Of a stretch of 64,000 nucleotides of DNA, positions 25,912-37,467 are shown piece by piece. The notes beneath the pieces are model-generated. The model was not told the origin of the DNA. It worked only from the letters and a program-made list of their open reading frames with translations, and did no database searches. Made by a program: the position numbers and the translations under genes. Numbering within the stretch: position 1 is the first letter of the stretch; every line of letters begins with the position of its first letter. The DNA comes from Myoxocephalus aenaeus. Its lineage: Eukaryota; Chordata; Actinopteri; Perciformes; Cottidae. The stretch is from assembly GCA_038501785.1 (NCBI GenBank), contig JBAMJR010000013.1, positions 1,665,501 through 1,729,500 on the forward strand. The letters run 5' to 3'.

Positions 25912-26354
25912 CGGGGTTCACACGGTCATGGAAAACCTGGAGAAGTCATGGAATTTTAAAATGGTTATTTCCAGGCCTGGAAAAGTTCTTGGAAAAAAAT
26001 AAAATCCCAAAAGTTTTGGAAAAGTCGTGTAAATGTGTTACATTCATGTGTTCATGTCGTTCATTTACGCTGAGTTTGAAATAATGAATATGCTTTTAAA
26101 AGAAAGACGCTCAAAATATAAGCAGGCATACATTCAGGCATCTATATAAATGTTTATTCTTTTAATCAAACTATTGTCTCTCATTCATTTGTGTCATTTT
26201 AGGTTTACTGTATGCTTTGGAATTCTCATTGTTAGTTTAAATACTACATTTTCTCACTTTTTCATGTTTACACTGAGATTTCACAAAATGTTTGCTCATG
26301 GAAATTTGATTTAAAGTCATGGAAATCCAGTGGTCAGAATGTGCGTGAACCCTG
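25912..26354 (+). mobile_element. non-autonomous hAT-like element ('GGTCATGGAAAA' type)
   Basis: The left end reads CGGGGTTCACACGG and the right end GTGCGTGAACCCTG, which are inverted repeats of each other with a few mismatches. Inside are repeated GTCATGGAAA-type motifs (TCATGGAAAACCTGG near the start, GTCATGGAAATCC near the end). This family is common in teleosts. The target-site duplication is not clear. No transposase is encoded. Confidence 0.65.
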
Positions 26355-28099
26355 ACTCTTCTGACGGTTTAATGCGGTTTCTCAGGTGATTGGTGGCGGA
26401 AGTAAAGTGAAAACAAAGATACGTTTTAGATATGAGAAGCTCATCTTTGCTTTGCTCATGGATTTCTGTCTTGTTTTCTGTTCGATCTGAGGAGATCTAG
26501 CATTAATTACACTGTCGGAAAGAAAAGAAAGAAAGAAGGCATTACTCACTGAACTCATTGGCTACTTAGTTAAAGTTGGGCAACAAATCAGCCGGTTAAT
26601 CCAGAGAGTGCCTCCTCTCCCGAAACGGCATCCGGAAGCAAATCTCACACTTGGCTCAGGAGCCGAAACACTCGGGGGGATTGGACGGGGAGGATTTTTC
26701 TTTCTTCTGACTTCTTCGCTCTTCTTCATTTTTTCTTCTTTTTTGCTCAACTCCATCTTTCTCTCGCCAACTCCTCCCCGTTCATTTGCTCCGTTCGTTT
26801 TTTTTAAAGACCTGTTCGCTTTGATCTGAACATAAAATGGGTTTCCTCTCTCTCGCTGTAGCCTCTAGGCCTCGCTGTCTAGACGAGGGCTGAGACGGAA
26901 TTGGATAAAACACGGTTATCGTCGGGAGATTTACAAAAGGAATGCATACGCGTAAGAATACAACAGGTAGGGGTCCGCAGAAGTAGGGTTTTCCTCACAC
27001 AAGGACTTTGCCTTGGTGTTTTGGTGCATATAGAATGATTAAAGTAAGGTAAAAGAAAAGATAAAAGCCAGTACTGCAAACAGTCGAGATACAAAAGTAA
27101 ATAAAAAGACAATGAATCATCAGTTTTGTGCTGGAATCCGCACAATATTGTCAAAGAAATGTGCAAAGGTTCACCGAGAATATAGAGAATAGGGATGTCA
27201 CGGGAACCGGAACTTCGGTACCAAGTTGTTGCAAAATTCGGAGCGCGTGGCGGAGGTACCGGGGGTCAGGGGTCAGGGGGAGGGATTAACGGCGGCCCGT
27301 CATCCCGCGGACGATTGGAAATGTCCCCGATAATGCGACATTGTAATCTTGAGGCGGCGCATCAGGGATTAATAATATATTAGAAAAGAAAAAACTGTAA
27401 TCAAACGTGTATGTTGAAGTACATGCAATTTCTTTTTTTTTTTTTATATATATATTTTTTTTTACTGTTATTTTTTTTTTGACTTCTAGGTTTCCTGCAT
27501 CATGACATCCCTTCTAGAGGATGTGTGCAATTTAAAGAAATGGCACAACGGATTGGGTAGAAGGAAATTCTGCCTGACATAAAAAGCCAAAGAAATATAA
27601 ATATAATAATAATAATAAAGCAAATTGCTGAGGATTCACAGATCAATTCATTAATTCGGACTGAAGCGTAGCTTTTTTAAATTGATGCTGAAATAAATCT
27701 GGTTTAATTGACAGAAACCTGATGAGTGTCGGGTCAAATCGGACTTCGGTGTCAGAAATCGGGGGGGGAAAGAGTGGAGAGGCAGAGATGGGAGCGAGGA
27801 CTCATGGGAAGCCGCCGCTTACTCATTCATCCACGGCTGCGTGGGAGGAGGCAGGAAAGGCCCTCGACTGCGGGTCTCAGAGCCGTCACTCTTTGTGTCT
27901 TCTCCTCCCCATAAAATGACAACTGTACATGTCACACGGACGCACATCCACCAGAGACGGCAGGATTTTTATGTTCCCCTTGTGCACGAGCTCACGTCCC
28001 TCATCAACTGTCAAAGACGACCAATAATCATGCCGTAAAAACATACAGGATCGGAAGCAGATTTATTATTCGAGTATTTTCCAAATATATGGTGTAGGT
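26355..28099. other. intronic stretch, no gene seen
   Basis: Mixed sequence with AT/T-rich tracts near 27430-27480 and (ATA)n near 27600-27618. No coding exon, RNA gene or complete element was recognised. Confidence 0.5.
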
Positions 28100-28288
28100 C
28101 AGTGGTTCTCAACCTTTTTTCCAGTGAAATATTCTTGTAGCCGAGTTCCCCCGAACCAGCGGTTCTGATTCAGTTCATGAATTTAAACCTATATTTTATT
28201 GAATATTGATTTAAATAACATTTTTTGAATTGATGCTAATTTTAAATATATTTTTTAATCTCACGTTACCCCCATTTGAGAACCACTG
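28100..28288 (+). mobile_element. hAT-type MITE with CAGTGGTTCTCAA termini
   Basis: A 189-bp element starts CAGTGGTTCTCAACC and ends TTTGAGAACCACTG, giving terminal inverted repeats of about 13 bp characteristic of hAT elements. Flanks GTGTAGGT and CTTTAGGT look like a degraded 8-bp target duplication, offset by one base on the right. The interior is AT-rich and non-coding. Confidence 0.75.
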
Positions 28289-28524
28289 GCTTTAGGTGTT
28301 AAAAACCTTTTTTTTGTGTGTGTGTGGAACTCATCACCAACGGAACAGAACATTGATCACAACTGGGATCATTTTAAATCCCACTCGCGAGAGGATCGGC
28401 TGTCTTTGCATAGGATTTATGAGTCATGAAATGACTCGTCGCTTCATCGGTTCGCCGGGGAGAAAATCCCCCCACCCCCCCCCCCTTTCCGAATCAGTCA
28501 TTTCCACGAGGATTTATCATTCTG

Positions 28525-28625
28525 CGTTGACTTTGGCGGGCCCTGTGGACCAAAAGAGGTAATGTCCCTTTTTTTTTTTAGAGAACCACTTCATCTTACT
28601 GCAGCGGTCAGTCCCGGTTCTGGTG
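28525..28625 (+). mobile_element. unclassified repeat fragment, partner of 58806-58905
   Basis: Shared features are GTTGA(C/T)TTTGGCGG, CCTGTGGAC and TACTGCAGCGG in the same order and spacing. The class is unknown. Confidence 0.55.
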
Positions 28626-29077
28626 TGGTCATTTTCTCTTTCTTTCTCTACTCGATATCTATTTGAGTTTTGTTCAAAAGGGAAAATAACTGTTATTTTT
28701 GCAGGACTAGATTTAATCCACTTTCATGTCGTGGATCCATCGTTCCTTATATCCTCCGGTCCAGAGCATCGGGCGATGATTTCCAATACCAGTGCTCTGT
28801 CTTCATTTCCAGTTTCCCCCGCGGGGACGGAAACATGAAGCTGTTTTTTTTTTGTTTTTTTTTTACTACAAGGGGAGAGACGTTCATGTCATGAATAGAC
28901 ATACTGTATCCAAGTCCATGGGTGGATTCCCTCACGAGTGCTTCACCCTTCACCTGAGAATAGCGGGTAGAGCAGAGGGTTACAACGGGAGGTTGAAAGG
29001 GAGCGTAAAGAGGAATCTGAGCGCGGTGGGACTTCCTGTCACATTTAATCATTCTCAACCACTTTCCCCTCTCTCTC

Positions 29078-29113
<36 letters not shown>

Positions 29114-30397
29114 CCTGGCCTCATTTTCTCCGTCCTCCTGCTCTGGGTCAGGGAGCAGGTAATGTGTGCACGTTGCATGTGCACATCCTGGGCGGATCGG
29201 GCAGCTTTCTGATCTCAAGGAAGTTCGGCATAAATGCGTCCAAGGAGCATTCAAGAGGGACTGAAATCCAACTGTTTTTTTTAAAATGTCAAAGACGAAT
29301 CCTAGCCAGATGTTGAGAAGGTGTTAAATGCACCCGTCTCTCAAATGGTTTCTCATTCTCTTTAACCAGTAACATATAGACTGATATTTACACATCTGAA
29401 CAAAATCTCACATGTGTAGCCTTTTTATTATAACACCTGTAATGGAAGTTTTTCCTATTAGATCTGTTAAATCTCCGCCCCCAAACCCCCGATGGAAGAA
29501 AACAGAGTAGTTAGTCTGTTCGAGAACCATGAACACCCACGGTTCCCGTCATCAGAGTAGGAAAACATCTTCCTTTGTCCTGAGAAGTCAATCCCTTATC
29601 TGTTTACGACCCCCCCCCATATACAAATGAAGGAATATCAACAGTCCTTTGATCCCAGTACCCATCTCAGTACATCTGTTTCTCTTCCCATTTGGTCTTT
29701 ATCTCTGAGGGTCATTTAAAGGTTCAATTCAGGCCTCCAACATGACAACACTATATTTTACCATTACACACCAAAAGTATTCAAATAGCCCTAGTGGTTG
29801 CAGAGATGCACCCTTTTTAGTTTGGGTATGCAGTTTTCGAGCAGAGGCCTCAAAATAGGTTGGTTTGAAAAAGGTTAAACTTGAACTACAAAACATAAAG
29901 AGTGTATACAGATTAGTTTTCTGCCCAAACGGAGACGTGTACATACATACATACACGAGCGTAAATGGAGCCTGCTCATGTGCAAGCATGCACCCTCACT
30001 TGGAACACTTGTTTCTGATGCAGCACTCGGTACGTGGTCCTGTTTCTTCCTTCTGTTCTCTCTCTATTTTTTTTTTTTTGCTGCCTTGGCCTCATTCCAC
30101 AGGCCGGCGCGGCCCCAGTGGGCGGCAGACGGGGCCGGACCAGACCGCATTAGGCCTCGCTCGGCGAAAAAAGGCTTTGTTTCAAAACGAGGAGAGTCGG
30201 TATGGTGTTTTATTTTTTCCATTTCTTGTAGTCGGGGTGGTTTCAGGGCTACGTGCGTGGGTGGTGGGGTGGAGTTGGATGTGGACTTTTTCCTCTTACA
30301 TCAGCTGCTCTTTCTGTTTAGCTCCCTGTCTTTTTCTTTGTTTCTCCGGGTAATTTTAACTCTAGTTATTAGCAGTTACGGCAAAGTTAAGAACCTC

Positions 30398-30399
<2 letters not shown>

Positions 30400-30431
<32 letters not shown>
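30400..30431 (+). repeat. (GT)n microsatellite
   Basis: GT run of about 32 bp. Confidence 0.97.
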
Positions 30432-30434
<3 letters not shown>

Positions 30435-31076
30435 AGGGGGTGTAAATGGGTGAGAGAAAAAAGGTGAGAGGATGAGAGGAAATCGTAAAGCTTGTGTTCT
30501 CTAAATGTCTGTGCTTTGGTAGATAATGTCTTCGCTCGCCGGGCGACTGGACCGAACCGAAGCGCCGTCTTCAAAACTCCTGAGGATGGAAGCAGAACAA
30601 AATCTGTGAGCACAAAGATGTAAAAAGCAGAAAAGCAGTTACTCTCTGCTCTTTCAAAAGCTCCTGCGTCTGTGTGGTGACTCAGGCAGAATCCTAATAT
30701 ATGTTTTTTTATCTGCCGTTCTTTGTGATCCCACATTAACACATCAGAGCCGAGAGGTTTCATAAACTCGTCCATCTCAACCCACCGGGGGGACCTCGGC
30801 TCCTTTTGAAAATTATAATCAGGGTACCCGCGAGGTCTTAAAAACTTGAAAAAGTCTTAAATTTAGTATTCATAATTTAAGGCCTTAAAAAGGTATTAAA
30901 TTTTGTCAACAGGTCTTAAATTTCGTTCATCAAGTCTTAATTTTTACCCCCTTCCTTATTTGATACGGCGCCACAACATTTGTTTATTGTTCGTTGTTAC
31001 AACGAATCTTAGTACACCCAAACGTCGCATCCAAAATATCAGGCAACCTGTATATGGCTCTGAACTGCTGAGACCT

Positions 31077-31111
31077 GTAGAGTTTAACAGCTGATCGCTG
31101 TTAAACTCTAC
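31077..31111. repeat. perfect 15-bp inverted repeat (hairpin)
   Basis: Arms GTAGAGTTTAACAGC and GCTGTTAAACTCTAC are separated by TGATC. Confidence 0.97.
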
Positions 31112-31185
31112 GCTAACTAGCTCTACGCTAACTAGCGCGCTAACTAGCGCGCTAACTAGCGCTAACTAGCGCTAACTAGCGCGCT
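31112..31185 (+). repeat. GCTAACTAGC-type short tandem array
   Basis: About seven copies of GCTAACTAGC with variable CG spacers follow the hairpin directly. Confidence 0.9.
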
Positions 31186-33411
31186 CGCAGGTTTGCATGG
31201 AGCTATGCGAACCTGCTTTCCCGTTTCCATCGCGTGTCTCACCAGCAGGGTCAGATGCACCTGCCAGTAGTGTTACAGAGTCCACAGTCCTCCAGCTAAA
31301 GATGTTTCTTCTCTGTAAATTAAAGGGTTCTTCCCCAGGTAGCCAAAATGACCGTGTCCGGATCCGGCTTAAGCTAGACACGCCGGAAGAAACATGTCCG
31401 GCCCGGGTCCCGTTGCCGATTCTGCTGAGACTCGGCATGAATGACGCCCCAGAATCGGACCGAATACACCGGCCCCATTCCGGCGGCCGTCACTGCCGTC
31501 ACTCGGCCGTAATTGAAACTGACCTGGGGCCGGCACTGGCCTGAAGGCGGCTACAGAAAACACGTCGCCAGGGTCCGGTTGCCGACTCAGCGAAGTCTCA
31601 GAATGACGCCCCAGAATCGAGTTGAATATATTAATCATGACACAAAAACAATACTTTACTTACTAAATTAAGCCTATCAAGATCCCATTGTTTGGTAACA
31701 CAAGCAGTCCAACAAATGCCAAATAAGATAACATTTTATATTTAATAATATATGATAAGAAAATATTGTTCATTATTATATAACAATACAATAAAATAAG
31801 ACACGTAGACCAAAACGTACACCCCTCACAGTTATTGTTTTAAATGGTTCTGTCTTATGATTAAAGTTATTTGATTGATTGATTTTCCTATTTTTTTTCA
31901 TTCATACGCATATCAGGAAAGGTGCGATGTTGGTCTTAAATTTCATTTAAAGTGGTCTTGAAAAGGTCTTAAAAAGTCTTAAATTTGAGATGAAAAATCC
32001 TGGGGGTACCCTGATAATACAAATCCAATCACATGGAGGTTAATGGGAATTAATGAGCGTAAACTCAGCGTTTTTTTTTTATTGGCAGCCGGCGATGACA
32101 ACGACATCATCGGTTTAAAAGCTGCTCGAACAATATGCTGATTTACAGTCGTGTCTGGAGGCGGTGCATCGTGCTAACTGTGCTCATGCAGAGCGGAAAT
32201 TAAACTGTAATACCTGTGACGCAGTGGCTAGGAACTAAATCCAAGAGTGAGCGAGTGCTTTGTTATGTGTTCACAGGTCAAAGGTGACAGCAGCTGTCAT
32301 AGTTTGAAGCAGCACTCCTCAAAGTTCAGAGCCCAAAAACGGCGCAAATTAAAACACACAGAGGCCCACATGCATCTTTGACTGCACTTGTTTTCATTGG
32401 ACTAGTACCTCTAGTTTTTTCTTTCTTTTGTCTGGTGCTTTTTTAAAGTGTTGTCACATCACAAAAGAAGAACTTTATTCATGAAAGTCTCCGTCGGCTG
32501 TGTTTATGTGGACCTCCTCGTTTCCCGAAAGGAAATCGGAGAACGTCTGATGCATCGAACGTAAGCAGCAGCCGATGCCTCTGGATTTCTACTGTCGAGA
32601 AATAAAACGACTACTTAAGGTAACGGGGAAGGCTGGGTTAGTGCGTGTGACAGAGTTGGAAAAGGAATTGTTGAATGATCTTCTTTTTAAGTGGATAAAG
32701 AACAGTTGGAGTAGAGGGAGCGGGAGCGTCTGTATTTATTTTTTGTTCCTCCGATATTTTAACTTGATATATTTCCCATCTGTTAGACGTAACTCTGCTG
32801 CAGTGCCCTCTACGTGTGTGTGTGTGTGTTTGTGGACTGTCAGTGAGCATTGCAGGTCCATGCTTCTGCCTGATCCCCTTGGGAGCATAAATAAGCTGCC
32901 TAGATCTGCCTCCTTACATAACCACTCTGAGAGAAGAGGGAGAGATGACGCCATGGATACAGAGACGGGAGGAGGAAGGGTAGACCATCGAGGGGAGGGG
33001 AGGGGGGAAAAGAAGAAGGGAAGCTGTTTGATAATTGCGGGTGTGGTGAGAAGACAATAGGTAAGATGGCGGTTAGGGGAAGGTGTGGATCTGTAGGTGC
33101 GATTGATTTTTCTGTCGTTGCAGATGAAAACGTTTAATCGTTTTCATCTTTTTTTTTTTTTTTTTTGTTCTAACTCGTGTTTCACTCGCTCCCTCGTCGC
33201 TCTCAGCTGTTCTTTCCTCTGGTTTCCCGTTGTCCGCTCTCCCCCCCGTTCGTCTGTACAGTGAAGCCCCCTGGGCGGGCGGATGATGCTGGGGAAATGT
33301 CAGACGTTTAATTGAATTCGTGGCACTGCAGGATTCCTCCTTAAAGTCATCACTGGCAGCGCACAGCACACGCACAAACACGACTCTTAGGGGCCGCACT
33401 CGCTGCTAGGA

Positions 33412-33414
<3 letters not shown>

Positions 33415-33488
<74 letters not shown>
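33415..33488 (+). repeat. (GT)n microsatellite, about 37 units
   Basis: An uninterrupted GT run. Confidence 0.99.
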
Positions 33489-33490
<2 letters not shown>

Positions 33491-35604
33491 ACACACATTG
33501 AGATTCATTAGGCTCCTTGTCTCGCTCGGCTGCTCTGCCTGGCAGAAAGTCTGCATCACGTTCAACTTTAAAAGATCACCACTATCAATTTTGTCCGTCT
33601 GTCTCCGTGTTATTCTGTCGCGCGTGAAATAAAGTACAAAAGAGTCGCGGTGGGATGCAAACGGTGGCCCGCGGGCCCAATACAGCACCGCAGCAAACAT
33701 ATTTGGCTCCCCGCGATGGAAGCTGAAGTTTTCCTTTTCCCAAAGTGTCTTCACGTGCACATTAATCTGTAGATAACGTTTAAATAGAACATGAGAAAAC
33801 CTGGTTATTCATCTGCCTCCTCATATACGTGAACGGTATTTAGGTATTCTGATACTAGGATATGATTTTCTATGTGTGCATCGTGTAAATTAGATACTCC
33901 CGTGCATACAAATAAGTCTAATAAAACTTGCAGCACTGATAATCAATGATGTCTATATTAAAAATGAGGATGATGCGGTTCATGGTTTGCTACTCGGTCG
34001 ATTAATTGACAGACGTCAGATTAATTAAACCTGAAAAAAGGTGGTTGCACATGTACAAGTGTGCTACATTTGGGGCTTAGGGCGGATAAAACCCGCTGAG
34101 TTCCCACTCCCACGCGTAAAGGGCCAATCCCTCACTGGGTTCCCACCTTCAGTCACACACCAGCCAATCAGCAGCCAAGGAAGTAAGACAGATCAGATAT
34201 GTTGAAAGGAGGAAAAAAAGGGGGACTATTCCTACAAGAGGGCTTTCAGTATGACATAAAGCGCTTTAACTACTTAACTAAAGCACATCAAACGTTTTTT
34301 CTCTCTCTCTCTCTCAAAAAAAAAAAAAAGCTTAAGCAATTATAGTGATACGGGGTCATGACTTTATTTCAGTTTTGCTGATGATCACATTAGAGAAATG
34401 ACTTTGGCGAAGTTATCATCCCCGAAATGATCTGGAATCCTCCGGCAGTGTTTTTAATGCTCTCAAAGTCCGGCTGTAATGTGCTTTCACGAGCCAGAAG
34501 AGTGAGCGATCATAACGGACTTACCTTCTCACGGCCGCGGCGACCCTTTCCTGAACTTTTAGAGCATTATGAGATGTAGGGTCAGTATTTATACGTGATC
34601 ATAATTCAACATTACGCGTGTATTCTTCAAACAATAGAAGGTTATATTCACGACAACTTTATTATATATCGTTCTCATTGGTCCGCATGAGCCGTATTGT
34701 GTCCACCCTCGGGCCGTTTGTATTCTCTAACTTCCTTTTGGGAGCAGGTGTCTTTGTGTTTTAGTTTGTTTTTTTTCTTTCAGTGTTTGCTTCGTCTGTG
34801 ATTTGTTCACTGCAGACTCATGAATTTTCACCCGTTTCCTCTGCTTCGATGTCCCTAATGTACCGAGTTGCATTCTGGGTTGTTACTTTTACCTTTAACT
34901 AAGTTATCCGAGAGTAAAAAAAAGAAAAAAGGTACTACATCAGCTGATTGATTGACGCTTAGCTGTCAGCCTGCTGACTCAATGCGTGTGTCGTGAGTGA
35001 GAAGGATCAAACGGAGCACAGCTTAGCCAATGAAAGACGTCTAAAACCTGTCAATTCAGGGGCCGTTTGACAATCGAGCGTCGAAGCCGACCGCTCGAGC
35101 GTTTCCGCGTCTTAATGGTGATGAGATCATTTGGTCGGCCGGTCAATCATGCGTCGGTTCAGAGCTTTCATACCCGGCCGGCCAGATCACGCCGACATGC
35201 GATGTGGATATTCATGCATTCCTTCTTTCATCCATCACTGTCTTCATGTCAACTTTATGTCTCTTTTTTTTTTTCTCACTTTTATTCATAACAAGGTGTA
35301 GTGCCCCCTGTTGACTATCCAAAAAAGCTCTTTTTGCTAACTTTTCTGACGCGTGTAATTGATGACCAATGTCCAGGTGTACACTTAAAGGTAGTTTATT
35401 AATTGTTGCATGTTTATTGACACAAAACAAAAGGATAACCAGGACCTGGCACTAACTTATTTGCGTTTAATGAAACCATAAAATAAATCAAATCATTTTC
35501 CTATCTACGTTACCACATTGACATCTGCTTTCCCACGGTCAAAAACGGTTTGCTTCTCCAATTAAGCAACAGCTGGCCCGAGTGCCCCTCCTGATTATAT
35601 AGGC

Positions 35605-35730
35605 AAGGCAAGTTCATTTGTATAGCACATTTCAACAAAGTGCTTCACATAAAACCGTTAAAAGCATCAAAACATAATGCAGAAGAAAACAGGATTTAAA
35701 ACAGTTAAAAAAAGCTAAATAAAAAGACCT
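35605..35730 (+). mobile_element. LINE/SINE tail fragment
   Basis: GGCAAGTTCATTTGTATAGC and AAGTGCTTCACATAAAA are typical of teleost non-LTR retrotransposon tails. The family is not certain. Confidence 0.5.
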
Positions 35731-36023
35731 CGTCTCACTTGAACTCGGCCTTACGCCCCCAAGTGGCGTGAGGTCCAACGTAACAAAACACCCAAAAATT
35801 GCTCTTACACAAGATTTCTGAAAACAATGGATGTTCACGGTGCCATTTTCTTTTTTTTTAACACCCCTTGGCAACACCATTAGGATCATAATAAGTCTAT
35901 ATCGAGTGTATATTTGCTGCAGATGGCTGTGAATGGTGCATGAAGGATCCCCGAGCCCAAAGATAACGCTAACAGTGCAACCAGAGCTAGCAAGCTAACG
36001 CTCGTGGGTCCGTTAGTCCGCTT

Positions 36024-36112
36024 ATGAATGAATGAATGAATGAATATATACTTTATTAATCCCCGAGGGGAAATTTGGTGTCGGGGTAGCAGCAACTTAC
36101 AACAAAGATAAA
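36024..36112 (+). mobile_element. retroposon tail, copy A (left part)
   Basis: (GAAT)n is followed by ACTTTATTAATCCCCGAGGG and GGTGTCGGGGTAGCAGCAAC, nearly identical to 54663-54757. It is interrupted at 36113 by the nested element and resumes at 36461. Confidence 0.8.
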
Positions 36113-36460
36113 TACCGTACTTTTCGGGTTACGAGCCGCTACTACCTTCGGTCAGTGTCCCCGACAGCTCCCCGCTGTAGCCAGCTGGGGCTCCTGCTAG
36201 CGCTCCGTCACTTCCCCGCTAACTTCCGCTAGCTCCCTGAAAACCACCGAAGGTAGCGGGACCAGGCTCGACACCCGACTTGGGCAGAGGGGACGCGGGC
36301 AGTAGCAGCAGCAGCGGGCAGTAGCAGCAGCAGTGGCCGGTAGCAGCAGAAGCGCTAGCTAGCAGCGCTACTAGCAGCGCTAGCTAGCAGCGCTACTAGC
36401 TTGCTACAGCGGGGACACTGATCAGCCGTAGGAGCGGCTTATAACCAGAAAAGTACGGTA
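36113..36460 (+). mobile_element. nested terminal-inverted-repeat element (MITE), 348 bp
   Basis: The left end TACCGTACTTTTCGGGTTA and the reverse complement of the right end, TACCGTACTTTTCTGGTTA, match over about 30 bp with four mismatches and continue with AGCCGCT. It is inserted into the retroposon tail. The uninterrupted copy at 54663 shows the empty site. The interior has CpG-rich sequence and AGCAGC and GCTAGC-rich tandem motifs, and no coding capacity. A TA target duplication (Tc1/mariner-like) is possible but the flanks are ambiguous. Confidence 0.8.
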
Positions 36461-36560
36461 TATAAAAACAGCAGGATGAAAGATATATACAATAATAAAA
36501 ATACAAATAAAAATATTAAAAAAATATATAACAATAATAAAATAAAAATATCTCGGATCA
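36461..36560 (+). mobile_element. retroposon tail, copy A (right part)
   Basis: TATAAAAACAGCAGGATGAA resumes the copy B sequence (54760 onward) after the nested element, followed by ATA-rich sequence. Confidence 0.75.
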
Positions 36561-37300
36561 GGCAAGCAGTGTCTTATTGTAGAGACGAAACAAACACAAT
36601 ATGTTAATCACGCTGTCATATTTCATATCACCCTTACATGATAACCTGTATTTAACGCAGTGACGGTGTTGGCATAGGTTGTAATAATAATAATAATTTA
36701 ACTGCAATGTGTCATAATGACAAACGACCGGTTCAGCTGGTTGAACCGGATGTCGACTCCAGTCGAGAGAAGACACTGAAGTAGTTTTCTAACTTACATT
36801 TTGTTTTCGGGACTGTATTATTATCATAAAAGGTCAACGTAAGTACGTAGGTTTAACACTTTAGAGAGTTGATGTGGTGCAGTGAAGCAGAGTGAGTTCA
36901 GACACAGTATCCGTTTGGCTCATTTCATCATTCGGGTTTCTTCCTCTCACTTATCTCAGACCCCTCCCCTCTCAAAAAGACTCTGCAAGGTGTAAAATAA
37001 TCACATTAACTTTGTGGCGAGTCTCTTGAATGGTCTGGTGGCTCTAACTCTTCACTTCTTATTCATTTCAGTCTCATTGTGCTTTCGCCGGTAAGAGAGA
37101 AGGGTCGATTATTTCCACGTGTTCTCTCCGTAGGTTCCTCAGAGTGCATTAACTCTTTCTTCTTTCTTTTGAAGATAGCGCTATTCAATTATTAGTGCAT
37201 TGTTCGTGTCGGTACTCGACGTTAAAAGAAACAAAACGAACGGATCACTTTATTACGAAATCACCTTGCCGCGCCCCGAAGTGGCAGACTGGTCTAACGG

Positions 37301-37346
<46 letters not shown>
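37301..37346 (+). repeat. (GT)n microsatellite
   Basis: GT run of about 46 bp, followed 95 bp later by a CA run of the opposite sense. Confidence 0.98.
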
Positions 37347-37347
<1 letters not shown>

Positions 37348-37440
37348 GTAAAGCTGGTGACATTTACGGAATGAGACGCGGGGTGATTGATGCTCTGCCA
37401 AGTTGGGAAGGAGTGCGGCCTGCAAATCACCTTTTTTACC

Positions 37441-37467
37441 ACACACACACACACACACACACACACA
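37441..37467 (+). repeat. (CA)n microsatellite
   Basis: CA run of about 27 bp. Confidence 0.98.

Larger units (their letters stand above)
28289..30819. other. intronic stretch, no gene seen
   Basis: It contains part of an unclassified repeat at 28525-28625 (related to 58806-58905), (CT)n at 29073-29109 and (GT)n at 30400-30431. A 174-codon frame at 28792-29316 and a 162-codon frame at 29865-30353 show no domain and overlap low-complexity sequence. Confidence 0.5.
30820..32013 (+). mobile_element. 1.2-kb hAT-like non-autonomous element ('GTCTTAAAAAG' type)
   Basis: The left end CAGGGTACCCGCGAGG and right end CCTGGGGGTACCCTG are inverted repeats with perfect CAGGGTACCC tips, flanked on both sides by ATAAT. 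Both subterminal regions carry many AGGTCTTAAA/AAGTCTTAAA motifs typical of a widespread teleost hAT-like family. The interior holds a perfect palindrome (31077-31111), a GCTAACTAGC tandem array (31112-31185) and a CpG-rich segment in which GAATGACGCCCCAGAATCG occurs twice. No transposase frame was recognised. Confidence 0.75.
32014..36023. other. intronic stretch, no gene seen
   Basis: It holds a long GT array at 33415-33488 and a LINE-tail fragment at 35605-35730 (CAAGTTCATTTGTATAGCAC). A 161-codon frame at 32575-33060 has no recognisable domain. No exon was identified. Confidence 0.5.

Noticed and set aside
32575..33060. 161-codon plus-strand frame
   Set aside because: It runs through a GT microsatellite and GA-rich sequence, with no domain or homologue recognised.
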